Assembly (NCBI GenBank): GCA_030667885.1
Contig: DAOUVA010000003.1
Location: 1-26,020, forward strand
Reading direction: 5' to 3'
Length of the DNA stretch: 26,020 bases
DNA from: Phycisphaerae bacterium
Lineage (GTDB): Bacteria; Planctomycetota; Phycisphaerae; Sedimentisphaerales; Anaerobacaceae
Part shown: positions 10,401 through 17,054 of the stretch, piece by piece
How positions within the stretch are numbered: position 1 is the first letter of the stretch
Layout: each line of letters starts with the position of its first letter
Position numbers and translations under genes: made by a program
Notes under the pieces: generated by a model
Databases searched by the model: none
What the model was told of the DNA's origin: nothing
Seen by the model: only the letters and a program-made list of their open reading frames with translations

Positions 10401-11289
10401 CTTCGTCGATAACCTCGATCTGTTTAGATGATTTTTTCGCAGGGGCAGCTTTTGTTTTCTTTTTAGTGCTTTTAGCTTTGGGCGTTGCGTACGCACCTTG
10501 TACGATAGATACTTTATCGCTTATTTGTGCACCGGCTTTTACTATGATTTCGCCGGATTCCTCATCAACAAGCGGCTTCACAGTCCACATAGAGGGAGTT
10601 AATTTGTTGAGAGGAACCTTTTTCGTCGGATAAAACAACCGCAAAATCTCCTCTGTAGTACCGTAAGCTGGGGCCATCGCCCGAAGTAAAATCGTTGCAG
10701 GTATCTTGCTGGACTGATCGATTCTGACAACCAAAATGTCTTTATTCGTCACTGCTATCTCTATCCAGCTGCCCCGCTCGGGGATAACTCTGCCGCCATG
10801 CAGAACCCTGTCGCCTTCTTTGCTCTCGATAAGAAAATCAACACCCGGACTTCGGTGCAGTTGGCTTACGATAACTCGAACAGCGCCGTTGATAATGAAC
10901 TCCCCACCACCTATCATAACCGGCATTTCGCCGAGATACATCGCCTGCTCGGCCAAATCCTCACCTTCCTTGGTCCGCAGTCTGCACCATATTTTCAACG
11001 GATAGCCGTATGTAAGACGTAACTGTCGGCACTGAATAGGGGTGTAATGCGGCCTTTCCAGTTCATAGTAGAGATATTCCAGAACCTTCTTCTTGTCGTA
11101 GCTTTCGATAGGAAATGTCTCGCGGAAAATAGCTTCGAGTCCACTGCACTTTCTTTTCGTTGGGGCAACGTCTTTTTGCAAAAAACGATCATAACTTTTT
11201 CTTTGTACTGCTACCAGGTCCGGAATCTCAACGGCATCTTGTACTTTTCCAAAATTACGAACACTTTGTTCAGTACCAATTTCACGCAT
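7459..11289 (-). CDS. rpoB: DNA-directed RNA polymerase subunit beta
   Basis: Second large catalytic subunit of RNA polymerase, 1276 residues. The fork-loop/rifampicin region lies at about 464-495 and includes GELSQ, THERRLSALGPGG and RAGFEVRDVH; the classical resistance positions Asp516, His526 and Ser531 (E. coli numbering) have their sensitive-type residues. The C-terminal part has GDKMAGRHGNKGVIAKI and GGQRFGEMEVWALEGYGAA. An unusual Lys/Ala/Ser-rich linker lies at residues 268-289 (positions 10423-10488), between beta-domain segments. The start ATG has GGAG and AAAGG upstream. It is 102 nt from rplL, with a terminator-like hairpin in the gap. Confidence 0.98.
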   Translation of the reverse strand: MREIGTEQSVRNFGKVQDAVEIPDLVAVQRKSYDRFLQKDVAPTKRKCSGLEAIFRETFPIESYDKKKVLEYLYYELERPHYTPIQCRQLRLTYGYPLKIWCRLRTKEGEDLAEQAMYLGEMPVMIGGGEFIINGAVRVIVSQLHRSPGVDFLIESKEGDRVLHGGRVIPERGSWIEIAVTNKDILVVRIDQSSKIPATILLRAMAPAYGTTEEILRLFYPTKKVPLNKLTPSMWTVKPLVDEESGEIIVKAGAQISDKVSIVQGAYATPKAKSTKKKTKAAPAKKSSKQIEVIDEVRDVLILNTLSQDDIESHEQALLKFYMRLRPGNPPNKEKAKAFFTEKFFDSNRYRLGKVGRFRLNRKFHQSIGEDEMTLRPEDFLNTMKYIMALRNNEGEVDDIDHLGNRRLRTIDELAADEIRKGLLKLRRTVQERMSMRRDSEEPMRIADLVNSKSVSSSINYFFGRGELSQVVDQTNALSQLTHERRLSALGPGGLNRRRAGFEVRDVHISHYGRICPIETPEGTNIGLIASLAIFSAIDEYGFLLTPYTKVKRGKVTKEVEYLRADEEMQLIFAPPSEVDAKSGRITKGFVLARKGGELAQVSDNEVDYVDISPKQIVGVSASLIPFLEHDDANRALMGSNMQRQAVPLLKTESPLVGTGMEKVVGQNSSMVARAQKSGIVTAVDAEKIVIDHTDEYHLAKFVGLNERTCLNQKPMVELGEKVKTGQVIADGGGTSKGILALGKNILVGFVSFDGFNFEDAIIVSERLCKGDSFTSIHIDEFTAEVRETRLGKEEFTRDIPNVSERALRNLDEYGVVSEGTRVCPGDILVGKVVPKSKTELTPEEKLLHAIFGRAGEDVKNDSLELPSGYEGVVIKTERFTRRGAGTEEQKKAQAIQIKEYQKQMKSKECMIFRQMVESIHEKYEVNVIDPSTRQKVGASADDDVVYEQVENFNIKWVKPASLRDDVQKIVDRFWAKIIEAQEEKKQRIESLKHGDELPSGVLQMVKIYVAIKRSLSIGDKMAGRHGNKGVIAKIMPEEDMPFLEDGTPLDILLNPLGVPSRMNVGQILETHLGWVARVLGFKALTPVFDGASEDDIQRLTAEANELMTNRKAQLWENREAPPADEFFINIPPILKTQLYDGRTGEPFDQFATIGYIYMMKLHHLVDDKIHARATGPYSLITQQPLGGKARTGGQRFGEMEVWALEGYGAAYALQEMLTVKSDDVEGRTKIYESMVKGKNSLEAGTPLSFDVLCNELRGLGLNIQLEKKRLGGISL

Positions 11290-11360
11290 TACCTTTTCTC
11301 CAGCATTAAATGCCCAAATCGTCTTCTAACTACAACCATCTGTGCCATCCCTGCTTTTTT

Positions 11361-11386
11361 CACAAAAGGGCAAGCCAGGCTACCCT
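11361..11386 (-). terminator. Short terminator-like hairpin (attenuator) between rplL and rpoB
   Basis: Five bases after the rplL stop, the minus strand reads AGGGTAGCCTGGCTTGCCCT followed by TTTTGTG. The arms AGGGUAG and UUGCCCU pair over 7 positions (two G-U pairs) around a 6-nt loop. In E. coli a leaky terminator lies at exactly this place and reduces rpoBC expression relative to the ribosomal genes. The U-tract here is short, so the signal would be weak or partial. Confidence 0.45.
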
Positions 11387-11391
11387 TCAGA

Positions 11392-11847
11392 CTAAGCCAA
11401 CTCAACTACGGCTCCTACAGCTTCAAGCTGCTTTTGTATAGCTTCGGCTTCATCTTTACTGAGGCCCTCTTTCACCGGCTTGGGAACATTGTCAACAAGA
11501 TCTTTGGCCTCTTTCAATCCCAATCCCGTTAAAGACCTAACCTCCTTGATAACCTGGATCTTTTTCTCGCCGTATTCTTTGAGGATTACATCAAAGCTTG
11601 TTTTCTCTTCCTTCTCCTCAGCCGCACCCTGTGCCGCTGGACCTGCCATCATAACGGCTCCGCCTGCAGCCGGCTCGATACCATATTCATCCTTGAGATA
11701 ATCACCCAACTCTTTGGCTTGCATTAATGTAAGACCTACTATCTCGTCTCCAAGCTTCTTGACCTTAGCACTTACCTTGACTTTCTTTTCTGCCTTGGCC
11801 TCTTGAGTATCCTTGGCTTCTTTTGTTTTCTTAGCTTCTTCTGCCAT
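11392..11847 (-). CDS. rplL: 50S ribosomal protein L7/L12 with charged N-terminal extension
   Basis: Flexible stalk protein that recruits translational GTPases; it forms dimers bound to the L10 tail. The C-terminal domain is clear (KTSFDVILKEYGEKKIQVIK, then LTGLGLKEAKDLVD and EGLSKDEAEAIQKQLE). The hinge is Ala/Gly-rich. At 151 residues it is about 28 longer than typical L7/L12: residues 1-31 are Lys/Glu/Ala-rich and precede the usual dimerisation helices. The start ATG at 11845-11847 has a strong AGGAG site about 10 nt upstream, and no internal Met would give the normal length, so the extension looks real. The 114-nt gap to rplJ can fold into a three-way junction. Confidence 0.96.
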   Translation of the reverse strand: MAEEAKKTKEAKDTQEAKAEKKVKVSAKVKKLGDEIVGLTLMQAKELGDYLKDEYGIEPAAGGAVMMAGPAAQGAAEEKEEKTSFDVILKEYGEKKIQVIKEVRSLTGLGLKEAKDLVDNVPKPVKEGLSKDEAEAIQKQLEAVGAVVELA

Positions 11848-11870
11848 TTTTAATAACTCCTGTTTTTTTT

Positions 11871-11939
11871 GCCTCGTGGTAGCCGAAACTCCGTCGTCTC
11901 GTTTAACCCCATTACTAAAACGGGGACAGCCACGCAGGC
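11871..11939 (-). promoter_or_regulatory. Predicted three-way-junction mRNA leader of rplL
   Basis: In the 114-nt rplJ-rplL spacer three stems can be paired on the minus-strand transcript. P1 pairs the segment at 11930-11939 (GCCUGCGUGG) with that at 11871-11879 (CCACGAGGC), 9 bp with one bulged G. P2 pairs CCCC with GGGG (11922-11925 with 11907-11910). P3 pairs CGAGAC with GUUUCG (11896-11901 with 11884-11889) around a 6-nt loop. An A8 run and the rplL ribosome binding site follow directly, so it is not a terminator on this strand. Its position suggests control of rplL translation or protection of the 5' end. This is inferred from pairing alone. Confidence 0.45.
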
Positions 11940-11961
11940 TGTTCTCAATTTCTTATTTGTT

Positions 11962-12501
11962 TTACGCTGCTTGTTTTTCTTTTTCGTCCTTCTCGACGAT
12001 AGTCTCGATACAACCTGCGATAATTCCCGCAGGAGCACCAATAGTCGATACTAACTTGCCGGCTGGGGACTGTATCAAACCCGAAATCCTGCTTAGCATC
12101 TCTGCTCGTGTCGGCATCTTCGAAAGTCCCGATGCCTCTTGAGCGTCCAAAGCCGAGCCGTCGAGAAATGCCCCTTTAATCTCTATAATGGGAATCTTCC
12201 TGACCCATTCGGTCATGGCTTTTGCAACATCAACAATACTGTCACCGCCATAAACGATGGCACAGGGACCGCTAAACAACCCCGTTGCCGGGTCCATCTG
12301 CTGGCTGCACAATGCTTGTTTGAACAGCAGGTTCCTGACTACCGATAAGCGGATGTCTTTTTCTTTAAGGTCACCTCGCATTAGATTATTGTCAACACCT
12401 TTAATGCCTTTTGTGCTGACAACCAGAAAATCTTTGACGTCCCCGCCAACGATTTTCTTTTCCATTTCCGACTTTAGTAACTCTTTTACGTACTTGCTCA
12501 T
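11962..12501 (-). CDS. rplJ: 50S ribosomal protein L10
   Basis: Base of the ribosomal stalk: it binds 23S rRNA and L11, and anchors L12 dimers on its C-terminal helix. The 179 residues fit the family. Recognisable parts are the N-terminal MSKYVKELLKSEMEKKI, the rRNA-binding core including LSVVRNLLFKQAL, and a Glu/Lys-rich tail (IVEKDEKEKQAA). Only 30 nt separate it from rplA, which leaves no room for the long L10-binding autoregulatory leader that precedes rplJ in many bacteria. The ribosome binding site (GAGA) is weak. Confidence 0.96.
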   Translation of the reverse strand: MSKYVKELLKSEMEKKIVGGDVKDFLVVSTKGIKGVDNNLMRGDLKEKDIRLSVVRNLLFKQALCSQQMDPATGLFSGPCAIVYGGDSIVDVAKAMTEWVRKIPIIEIKGAFLDGSALDAQEASGLSKMPTRAEMLSRISGLIQSPAGKLVSTIGAPAGIIAGCIETIVEKDEKEKQAA

Positions 12502-12531
12502 TTTTCGTATCTCGTATTGAGTATTATGTTG

Positions 12532-13209
12532 TTAATAATCAATTGTTATACCGGGGCTCATTGTCGCAGATATACTGACTTTTTTGATATACGTCCCTTT
12601 TGATGCGGTCGGTTTTATCTTCTTTATATGCGAGATAAACGCATCGATATTATCTATCAGTTTTTCCTTCTCAAAGCTTTGCTTGCCGACCACTACATGA
12701 ACATTACCGCCGGCATCGTTTCTATACTCAACTTTGCCTGCAGCAAATTCAGCCACTGCTTTAGCAACATCGCCGGTTACCGTACCGTTTTTGGGTGAAG
12801 GCATCTTTCCCTGCGGCCCAAGAACCCGTCCAAGCTTACCTACCCTGCTCATGACCTTCGGGGACGCGATAGCCACATCGAAATCCATCCAGCCGTCAGA
12901 AACTTTCTTTACCAGCTCATCACAGCCTGCCTCAATAGCACCGGCACTCCTGGCAGCCTCAGCATCAGAGTCCTCGCAGAAAGCGATCACTTTCTTCTGT
13001 TTGCCAATCCCGTGAGGTAAAGATATTGAGCCTCTAACCAGCTGGTCGGCCTGTTTAGGATCGATGCCTAAATGCATCACGCATTCGATGCTTTGATCGA
13101 ATTTCACCGACTTGAACGACTTGATTTTTTCGATCGCTTCAGCCAGGCTAAGATTTCCTTTGCTTAACTGTTCAAATTCTTTTTTGTATCTTTTTGTTTT
13201 AACTTGCAT
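12532..13209 (-). CDS. rplA: 50S ribosomal protein L1
   Basis: Large-subunit stalk protein at the E site that helps release deacylated tRNA; in other bacteria it also represses its own operon. The 225 residues fit the family. The signature region reads GKLGRVLGPQGKMPSPKNGT, a variant of the common LGPRGLMPNPKSGT. The N-terminus (MQVKTKRYKKEFEQ) and the end (MSPGITIDY) are typical. The ATG at 13207-13209 has GAGATG upstream. It starts 30 nt after rplK, consistent with co-transcription. Confidence 0.97.
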   Translation of the reverse strand: MQVKTKRYKKEFEQLSKGNLSLAEAIEKIKSFKSVKFDQSIECVMHLGIDPKQADQLVRGSISLPHGIGKQKKVIAFCEDSDAEAARSAGAIEAGCDELVKKVSDGWMDFDVAIASPKVMSRVGKLGRVLGPQGKMPSPKNGTVTGDVAKAVAEFAAGKVEYRNDAGGNVHVVVGKQSFEKEKLIDNIDAFISHIKKIKPTASKGTYIKKVSISATMSPGITIDY

Positions 13210-13239
13210 TGTTCATCTCGTTTTATATACCGATTATCA

Positions 13240-13665
13240 CTAATCAATTACATCGACGCCCATACTCCGGGCCGTACCTCTGATAATTTTCTCTGCCTGA
13301 TCCAGATCGTATGCGTTCAAATCCTTGAACTTAGTCTCAGCGATTTTCCGAACCTGCTCGGCACTTACTGTTCCGACCTTCTCTTTATTAGGGACACCGC
13401 TGCCTTTCGCGATTTCGGCCGCCTGTTTCAGCAGAACCGCCGCCGGCGGACTTTTGACCTCAAAAGTAAAACTTTTGTCCTTAAAAACTGTTATCACTAC
13501 CGGTACTGTTGTCCCGTTAAGATCTTTGGTTCGCTCATTGAACTGCGAAACAAACTGACCTATGTTAACGCCATTTTGCCCCAAAGCAGGTCCTATCGGC
13601 GGCGCGGGTGTCGCCTTGCCGCCCGGAGCCTGTAATTTAATCTTTTTTATTACCTCTTTGGCCAT
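13240..13665 (-). CDS. rplK: 50S ribosomal protein L11
   Basis: GTPase-associated-centre protein that contacts EF-G and, in stringent response systems, RelA. The 141 residues match the family. The N-terminal domain keeps the proline-rich APPIGPALGQNGVNI segment that forms the thiostrepton site with 23S rRNA. The C-terminal rRNA-binding domain ends ARSMGVDVID. AGGTGA precedes the ATG with good spacing. It lies 57 nt downstream of nusG. Confidence 0.97.
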   Translation of the reverse strand: MAKEVIKKIKLQAPGGKATPAPPIGPALGQNGVNIGQFVSQFNERTKDLNGTTVPVVITVFKDKSFTFEVKSPPAAVLLKQAAEIAKGSGVPNKEKVGTVSAEQVRKIAETKFKDLNAYDLDQAEKIIRGTARSMGVDVID

Positions 13666-13722
13666 TCTTCACCTTTAATTGTTTGTATGTACTCTATAAG
13701 TTCCGTACCGGAAGTCTCTTAA

Positions 13723-14265
13723 TTACAGTTTTTCTATCTGCCAATACTCAATATCCAGCGGGGTGCTTCGACCGAATATCGTAACAATTACCTTTATAAT
13801 ACCACGCTCTGAATCAATCGACTCTACTACGCCTTCGAAGTTTTCAAAAGCTCCTTCTCGAATCTTAATCATATCACCTTTTACAAATTCAACTTTGATG
13901 CTCGGTGATTCCTCGGGCTTTTCCGCCTCTAAAAGCATCTTCGCTACATCCGTATCGCGCATCGGGCTTGGAACACCTTCCGAGCCAATAAAATCTCCAA
14001 CGCCGGACGTTCCTTTAATCATGAACCAGGCTTTTTCAGGAACACGCCCATCCTCGGTCGATTCCATCTCCATAAAAACATAGCCAGGATACAGTTTTCG
14101 CTTATGGACCGTCTGCTTGTTGCCGCGGATACGCTTTATCCGCTCTACAGGAACCTCTATCCTGCCTATAATGTCGGCCAAGCCCTCTCTCTCGACCTTC
14201 TGCGAAAGAGCGTCTTTGACCTGCACTTCTTTATTTGCCGCAACTCGTAAAACATACCACTGCAT
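13723..14265 (-). CDS. nusG: Transcription termination/antitermination protein NusG
   Basis: RNA-polymerase-associated elongation factor that links to Rho and S10. The N-terminal NGN domain starts MQWYVLRVAANKE, includes KRKLYPGYVFMEM, and is followed by a KOW domain (GDMIKIREGAFENFEGVVES). The frame is open up to a TTG at 14301, but the ATG at 14263-14265 fits the family N-terminus and has AGGG about 8 nt upstream, giving a typical 180 residues. I see no domain insertion. It is 39 nt downstream of secE. Confidence 0.96.
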   Translation of the reverse strand: MQWYVLRVAANKEVQVKDALSQKVEREGLADIIGRIEVPVERIKRIRGNKQTVHKRKLYPGYVFMEMESTEDGRVPEKAWFMIKGTSGVGDFIGSEGVPSPMRDTDVAKMLLEAEKPEESPSIKVEFVKGDMIKIREGAFENFEGVVESIDSERGIIKVIVTIFGRSTPLDIEYWQIEKL

Positions 14266-14304
14266 ATTAATACCCTGTCTTATATCCCCTTGGAGGTACA
14301 ATTA

Positions 14305-14688
14305 TTAGACCAAGAGCCAAGTAAAGAACGTTCGGAATGTAATATCCGTCGCTCCGAGAAGAACCGCCATAATAAAAACAACTATGATAACGATAATCGT
14401 CGAAACTGCTATTTCCTGTTTACTTGACCAGCTAACCTTCTTCATTTCGCCCTCAGCGGCAATCATAAAATCTGCAATTGAAGGTTTATTCATCAACCAT
14501 GAAATAAAAAGGGCCAAAACAACAAATAAGCCGGCCGGAACCATAGTTTCAACCCACAATCCAAGATCCGTCGCCTGCAACCTTTTATAAAGCTGCAAAC
14601 AGCCTAATCCGGTAGTTATTGCGGCGGCAAATGCACTGCAAAGCCTTGTGTGTTTGCCTTGGCCACGCTTATAAATAGTAAATATCAT
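14305..14688 (-). CDS. secE: Preprotein translocase subunit SecE
   Basis: Small membrane subunit that clamps SecY in the Sec channel. The conserved core is at the C-terminus: EMKKVSWSSKQEI, followed by a hydrophobic helix and ITFRTFFTWLL. Upstream there are further hydrophobic segments (around LCSAFAAAITTGLGCL and VPAGLFVVLALFISWLM), so it is probably a three-helix SecE as in E. coli rather than the single-helix form. Two ATGs are possible: 14698-14700 and 14686-14688. The second has GAGG six nt upstream and gives 127 residues, so I prefer it. Neighbours tRNA-Trp and nusG are the standard context. Confidence 0.93.
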   Translation of the reverse strand: MIFTIYKRGQGKHTRLCSAFAAAITTGLGCLQLYKRLQATDLGLWVETMVPAGLFVVLALFISWLMNKPSIADFMIAAEGEMKKVSWSSKQEIAVSTIIVIIVVFIMAVLLGATDITFRTFFTWLLV

Positions 14689-14762
14689 ATTCGACCTCAT
14701 ATCAAACAGGTTTCAGAAAGTGTACTTCTGTCGTATCTCACCAAAAACCTGCCGTTTCAAAA

Positions 14763-14835
14763 CAGGCCAGGAGGGAATCGAACCCCCAACCTTCGGTTTT
14801 GGAGACCGACGCTCTGCCAATTGAGCTACTGGCCT
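14763..14835 (-). tRNA. tRNA-Trp (anticodon CCA)
   Basis: A full cloverleaf of 73 nt can be drawn. The acceptor stem AGGCCAG pairs with CTGGCCT, the D-arm is GCTC...GAGC, the anticodon stem TCGGT/ACCGA carries the loop CTCCAAA, and the T-arm loop is TTCGATT. The discriminator base is G. The 3' CCA is not encoded. The place between rpmG and secE is a conserved site for tRNA-Trp in many bacteria. Confidence 0.97.
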
Positions 14836-14922
14836 ATTTAATTGATTATTGATTATTGAGTAACTCTCTTCTATTATTTGAAATCCTTCTGAAACACCGA
14901 AATCACATTTTTCAATAACCAA

Positions 14923-15093
14923 TTACTTGCGCCGTATCTTATGGGCAGTATGCTTTCGTTCCTTCTTGCAGTATTTCTTCAAACTCAATTTCGGCGTACC
15001 CTCAGCGACACTAACGTTAGTACGATAGTTTCTTTCTTTACACTGACTGCATTCAAGCCAGACATTTTCTCTTTTACTCTTTTTTTTAGCCAT
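14923..15093 (-). CDS. rpmG: 50S ribosomal protein L33 with incomplete zinc ribbon
   Basis: Small large-subunit protein near the E site. The protein is 56 residues from the ATG at 15091-15093; the open frame runs up to a GTG at 15108, which would add five untypical residues. It has C15-x-x-C18 (CSQCKERNY) and C42 (KKYCKKERKHT). In the zinc-binding form of L33 a fourth Cys follows the third by two residues; here that position is Glu45. So it keeps three of four ligands. It sits between tuf and tRNA-Trp, its usual neighbours. Confidence 0.95.
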   Translation of the reverse strand: MAKKKSKRENVWLECSQCKERNYRTNVSVAEGTPKLSLKKYCKKERKHTAHKIRRK

Positions 15094-15236
15094 AAGGTTT
15101 ATTCCCACCAGACAGGCCTACTTACGTAAGAAACATCATGTTGTGTCCCACAGATGCCCGCCCGGATACACTTTACCGGTATAAACGCCCTGGTTATCGG
15201 CGCCAACAGTTCCCAGAGAAGTTACTCAGAGATATT
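15094..15236. other. tuf-rpmG spacer, no gene
   Basis: 143 nt without a convincing reading frame or terminator. It contains a perfect 10-bp palindrome CTTACGTAAG at 15121-15130 and an 8-bp one, TACCGGTA, at 15174-15181. Neither is followed by a U-tract on the minus strand. No function can be assigned. Confidence 0.4.
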
Positions 15237-16451
15237 CTATTCAAGAATTTTAACTACGACACCGGCACCGACTGTCCGGCCTCCTTCACGAATAGCAAAA
15301 CGAAGGCCGTCCTCCATAGCAATTGGCGAAATAATCTCCACCTCCATAGCTATATTGTCTCCCGGCATACACATCTCTGCACTTTTGCCTTCTCTGCTCA
15401 TCAACCCAAGGACCTCGCCAGTAACATCGGTTGTTCTGAAATAAAATTGTGGTTTGTATTTCGCGAAGAACGGCGTATGACGACCACCCTCTTCTTTAGA
15501 TAAAACATAAACTTCAGCTTGAAACTTGGTATGCGGAGTAATACTCTTGGGTGCCGCTACAACCTGTCCACGTTCCAAATCTTTCTTTTCAACACCCCGT
15601 AAAAGCAGGCCTACGTTATCACCCGCCTGACCGTCGTTGAGGGTCTTGTTAAACATTTCAACGCCCGTAACGACTGTCTTGCGAACTTCCTTTGCCAATC
15701 CGACGACTTCAACCTCATCGCCAGTATGGACTTTACCACGCTCAATTCTGCCTGTGCCGACCGTACCGCGACCTTTAATGCTGAAAACGTCTTCGACAGG
15801 CATAAGAAAAGGCTTGTCGACATCACGCTCAGGAAGCGGGAAATAATCGTCAACCGCAGCCATCAGCTCATCGATGCACTTGCAGGCCTCGTCATCCTTG
15901 CCTTCCTTTTCCATAGCAGCTAAAGCCGAGCCCATAACAATAGGAATATCGTCGCCGGGGTATTCATACTTGTTCAGCAGGTCCCTTATTTCCAGCTCGA
16001 CCAATTCTATCAGCTCAGGGTCATCAACCTGATCCACTTTATTGAGGAACACTACTATCTTGGGCACATTAACCTGACGGGCAAGCAGAATATGCTCGCG
16101 AGTCTGGGGCATCGGGCCGTCACTGGCCGCAACAACCAAAATAGCACCGTCCATTTGGGCCGCGCCGGTAATCATGTTCTTGATATAGTCGGCATGTCCA
16201 GGACAGTCAACGTGAGCATAATGGCGACCTACCGTCTCATACTCCACGTGCGCAGTATTTATTGTAACGCCGCGCTCTCTTTCTTCCGGTGCATTGTCGA
16301 TGTCTTCAAACTTCTTGACAGTGCCGCTACCAGACTTATGTGCCAGCCGCATTGTGATTGCAGCAGTCAAAGTCGTCTTGCCGTGGTCAATATGGCCGAT
16401 TGTTCCAATATTGATATGTGGTTTCGTTCGTTCAAATACTTGCTTAGCCAT
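15237..16451 (-). CDS. tuf: Elongation factor Tu
   Basis: GTPase that delivers aminoacyl-tRNA to the ribosome. From the ATG at 16449-16451 the protein has 404 residues and starts MAKQVFERTKPHINIGTIGH, the family N-terminus. GTPase motifs are GHIDHGKT (19-26), RGVTI, DCPGH and NKVD; the domain II stretch GRGTVGTGRIERG is intact. The open frame extends six codons to a TTG, which is rejected because GGAGG lies about 11 nt before the ATG. tRNA-Thr(GGU) lies 136 nt upstream, as thrT does before tufB in E. coli. A TATAAT-like hexamer occurs in that gap (16531-16536 on the minus strand), but without a clear -35 element. Confidence 0.98.
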   Translation of the reverse strand: MAKQVFERTKPHINIGTIGHIDHGKTTLTAAITMRLAHKSGSGTVKKFEDIDNAPEERERGVTINTAHVEYETVGRHYAHVDCPGHADYIKNMITGAAQMDGAILVVAASDGPMPQTREHILLARQVNVPKIVVFLNKVDQVDDPELIELVELEIRDLLNKYEYPGDDIPIVMGSALAAMEKEGKDDEACKCIDELMAAVDDYFPLPERDVDKPFLMPVEDVFSIKGRGTVGTGRIERGKVHTGDEVEVVGLAKEVRKTVVTGVEMFNKTLNDGQAGDNVGLLLRGVEKKDLERGQVVAAPKSITPHTKFQAEVYVLSKEEGGRHTPFFAKYKPQFYFRTTDVTGEVLGLMSREGKSAEMCMPGDNIAMEVEIISPIAMEDGLRFAIREGGRTVGAGVVVKILE

Positions 16452-16587
16452 CTTAATATAAACCTCCAATGTACAGGACTAATCTTTAATTATCCCTATC
16501 TGGTTTCCTAATAACTGTCTTTCACACCTTATTATAATCAATTCACAGCCGGGTTTTCTGCCACCCCAGCTTGACCAGCTTGCATTT

Positions 16588-16659
<72 letters not shown>

Positions 16660-17054
16660 AATATCCGAATCACCGGTTTTTCACACAGCGAATCAAATAA
16701 GAAACTACTCTATTTGCCCGGCTCAAAGCCGAAAAATACAAACAATATCCCTTTGTTCCTGTCGTATTTATATATACTGATAGCGCAGGAATCCATTCCT
16801 ATACAATTAGTATGTTAACGTAAACATCGTAATCTATCGAAATGGTCGCAAAACTGCAAACATAAAAAATAAAAAATAACGATAAATATTAAAAATATTT
16901 CATTTTTTCTAAATATTCACATCGAAATCCCCTCGCAGCACCACCGCAAACTCAAAATGTTTACCATAGATAAAGCTTACTAAATTGGAATGCATGATTG
17001 CCGCATATACAATATGAGCCTCAAGCACTGGTATCATGATCTACGGCAGAAGCG
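16660..17054. other. Gene-free region upstream of the tRNA-Thr/tuf cluster
   Basis: About 395 nt without a supported gene. It holds the likely promoter area of the minus-strand cluster (16771-16806) and a GC-rich hairpin, CGGCT/AGCCG, near 16720. A very AT-rich tract (about 16855-16920, A- and T-runs) follows, and may act as an upstream activating element for the minus-strand promoter. From about 17055 the degraded adaptor fragment begins. Confidence 0.45.
16771..16806 (-). promoter_or_regulatory. Possible promoter with palindromic spacer for the tRNA-Thr/tuf cluster
   Basis: On the minus strand TTGTAT (16801-16806) could be a -35 element and TATCAG (16777-16782), or the adjacent TATATA (16771-16776), a -10. 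The 18-bp spacer contains the inverted repeat AGGAAT-2-ATTCCT (16787-16800), a possible operator. Each hexamer matches the sigma-70 consensus at only about four positions, so this is a weak call based mainly on location. Confidence 0.25.

Noticed and set aside
14266..14301. TTG start for nusG adding 12 residues
   Set aside because: No ribosome binding site before the TTG; the ATG at 14265 fits the family and has AGGG upstream.
15094..15236. Possible terminator after tuf
   Set aside because: No hairpin with a U-tract is present on the minus strand, so tuf and rpmG could be co-transcribed.
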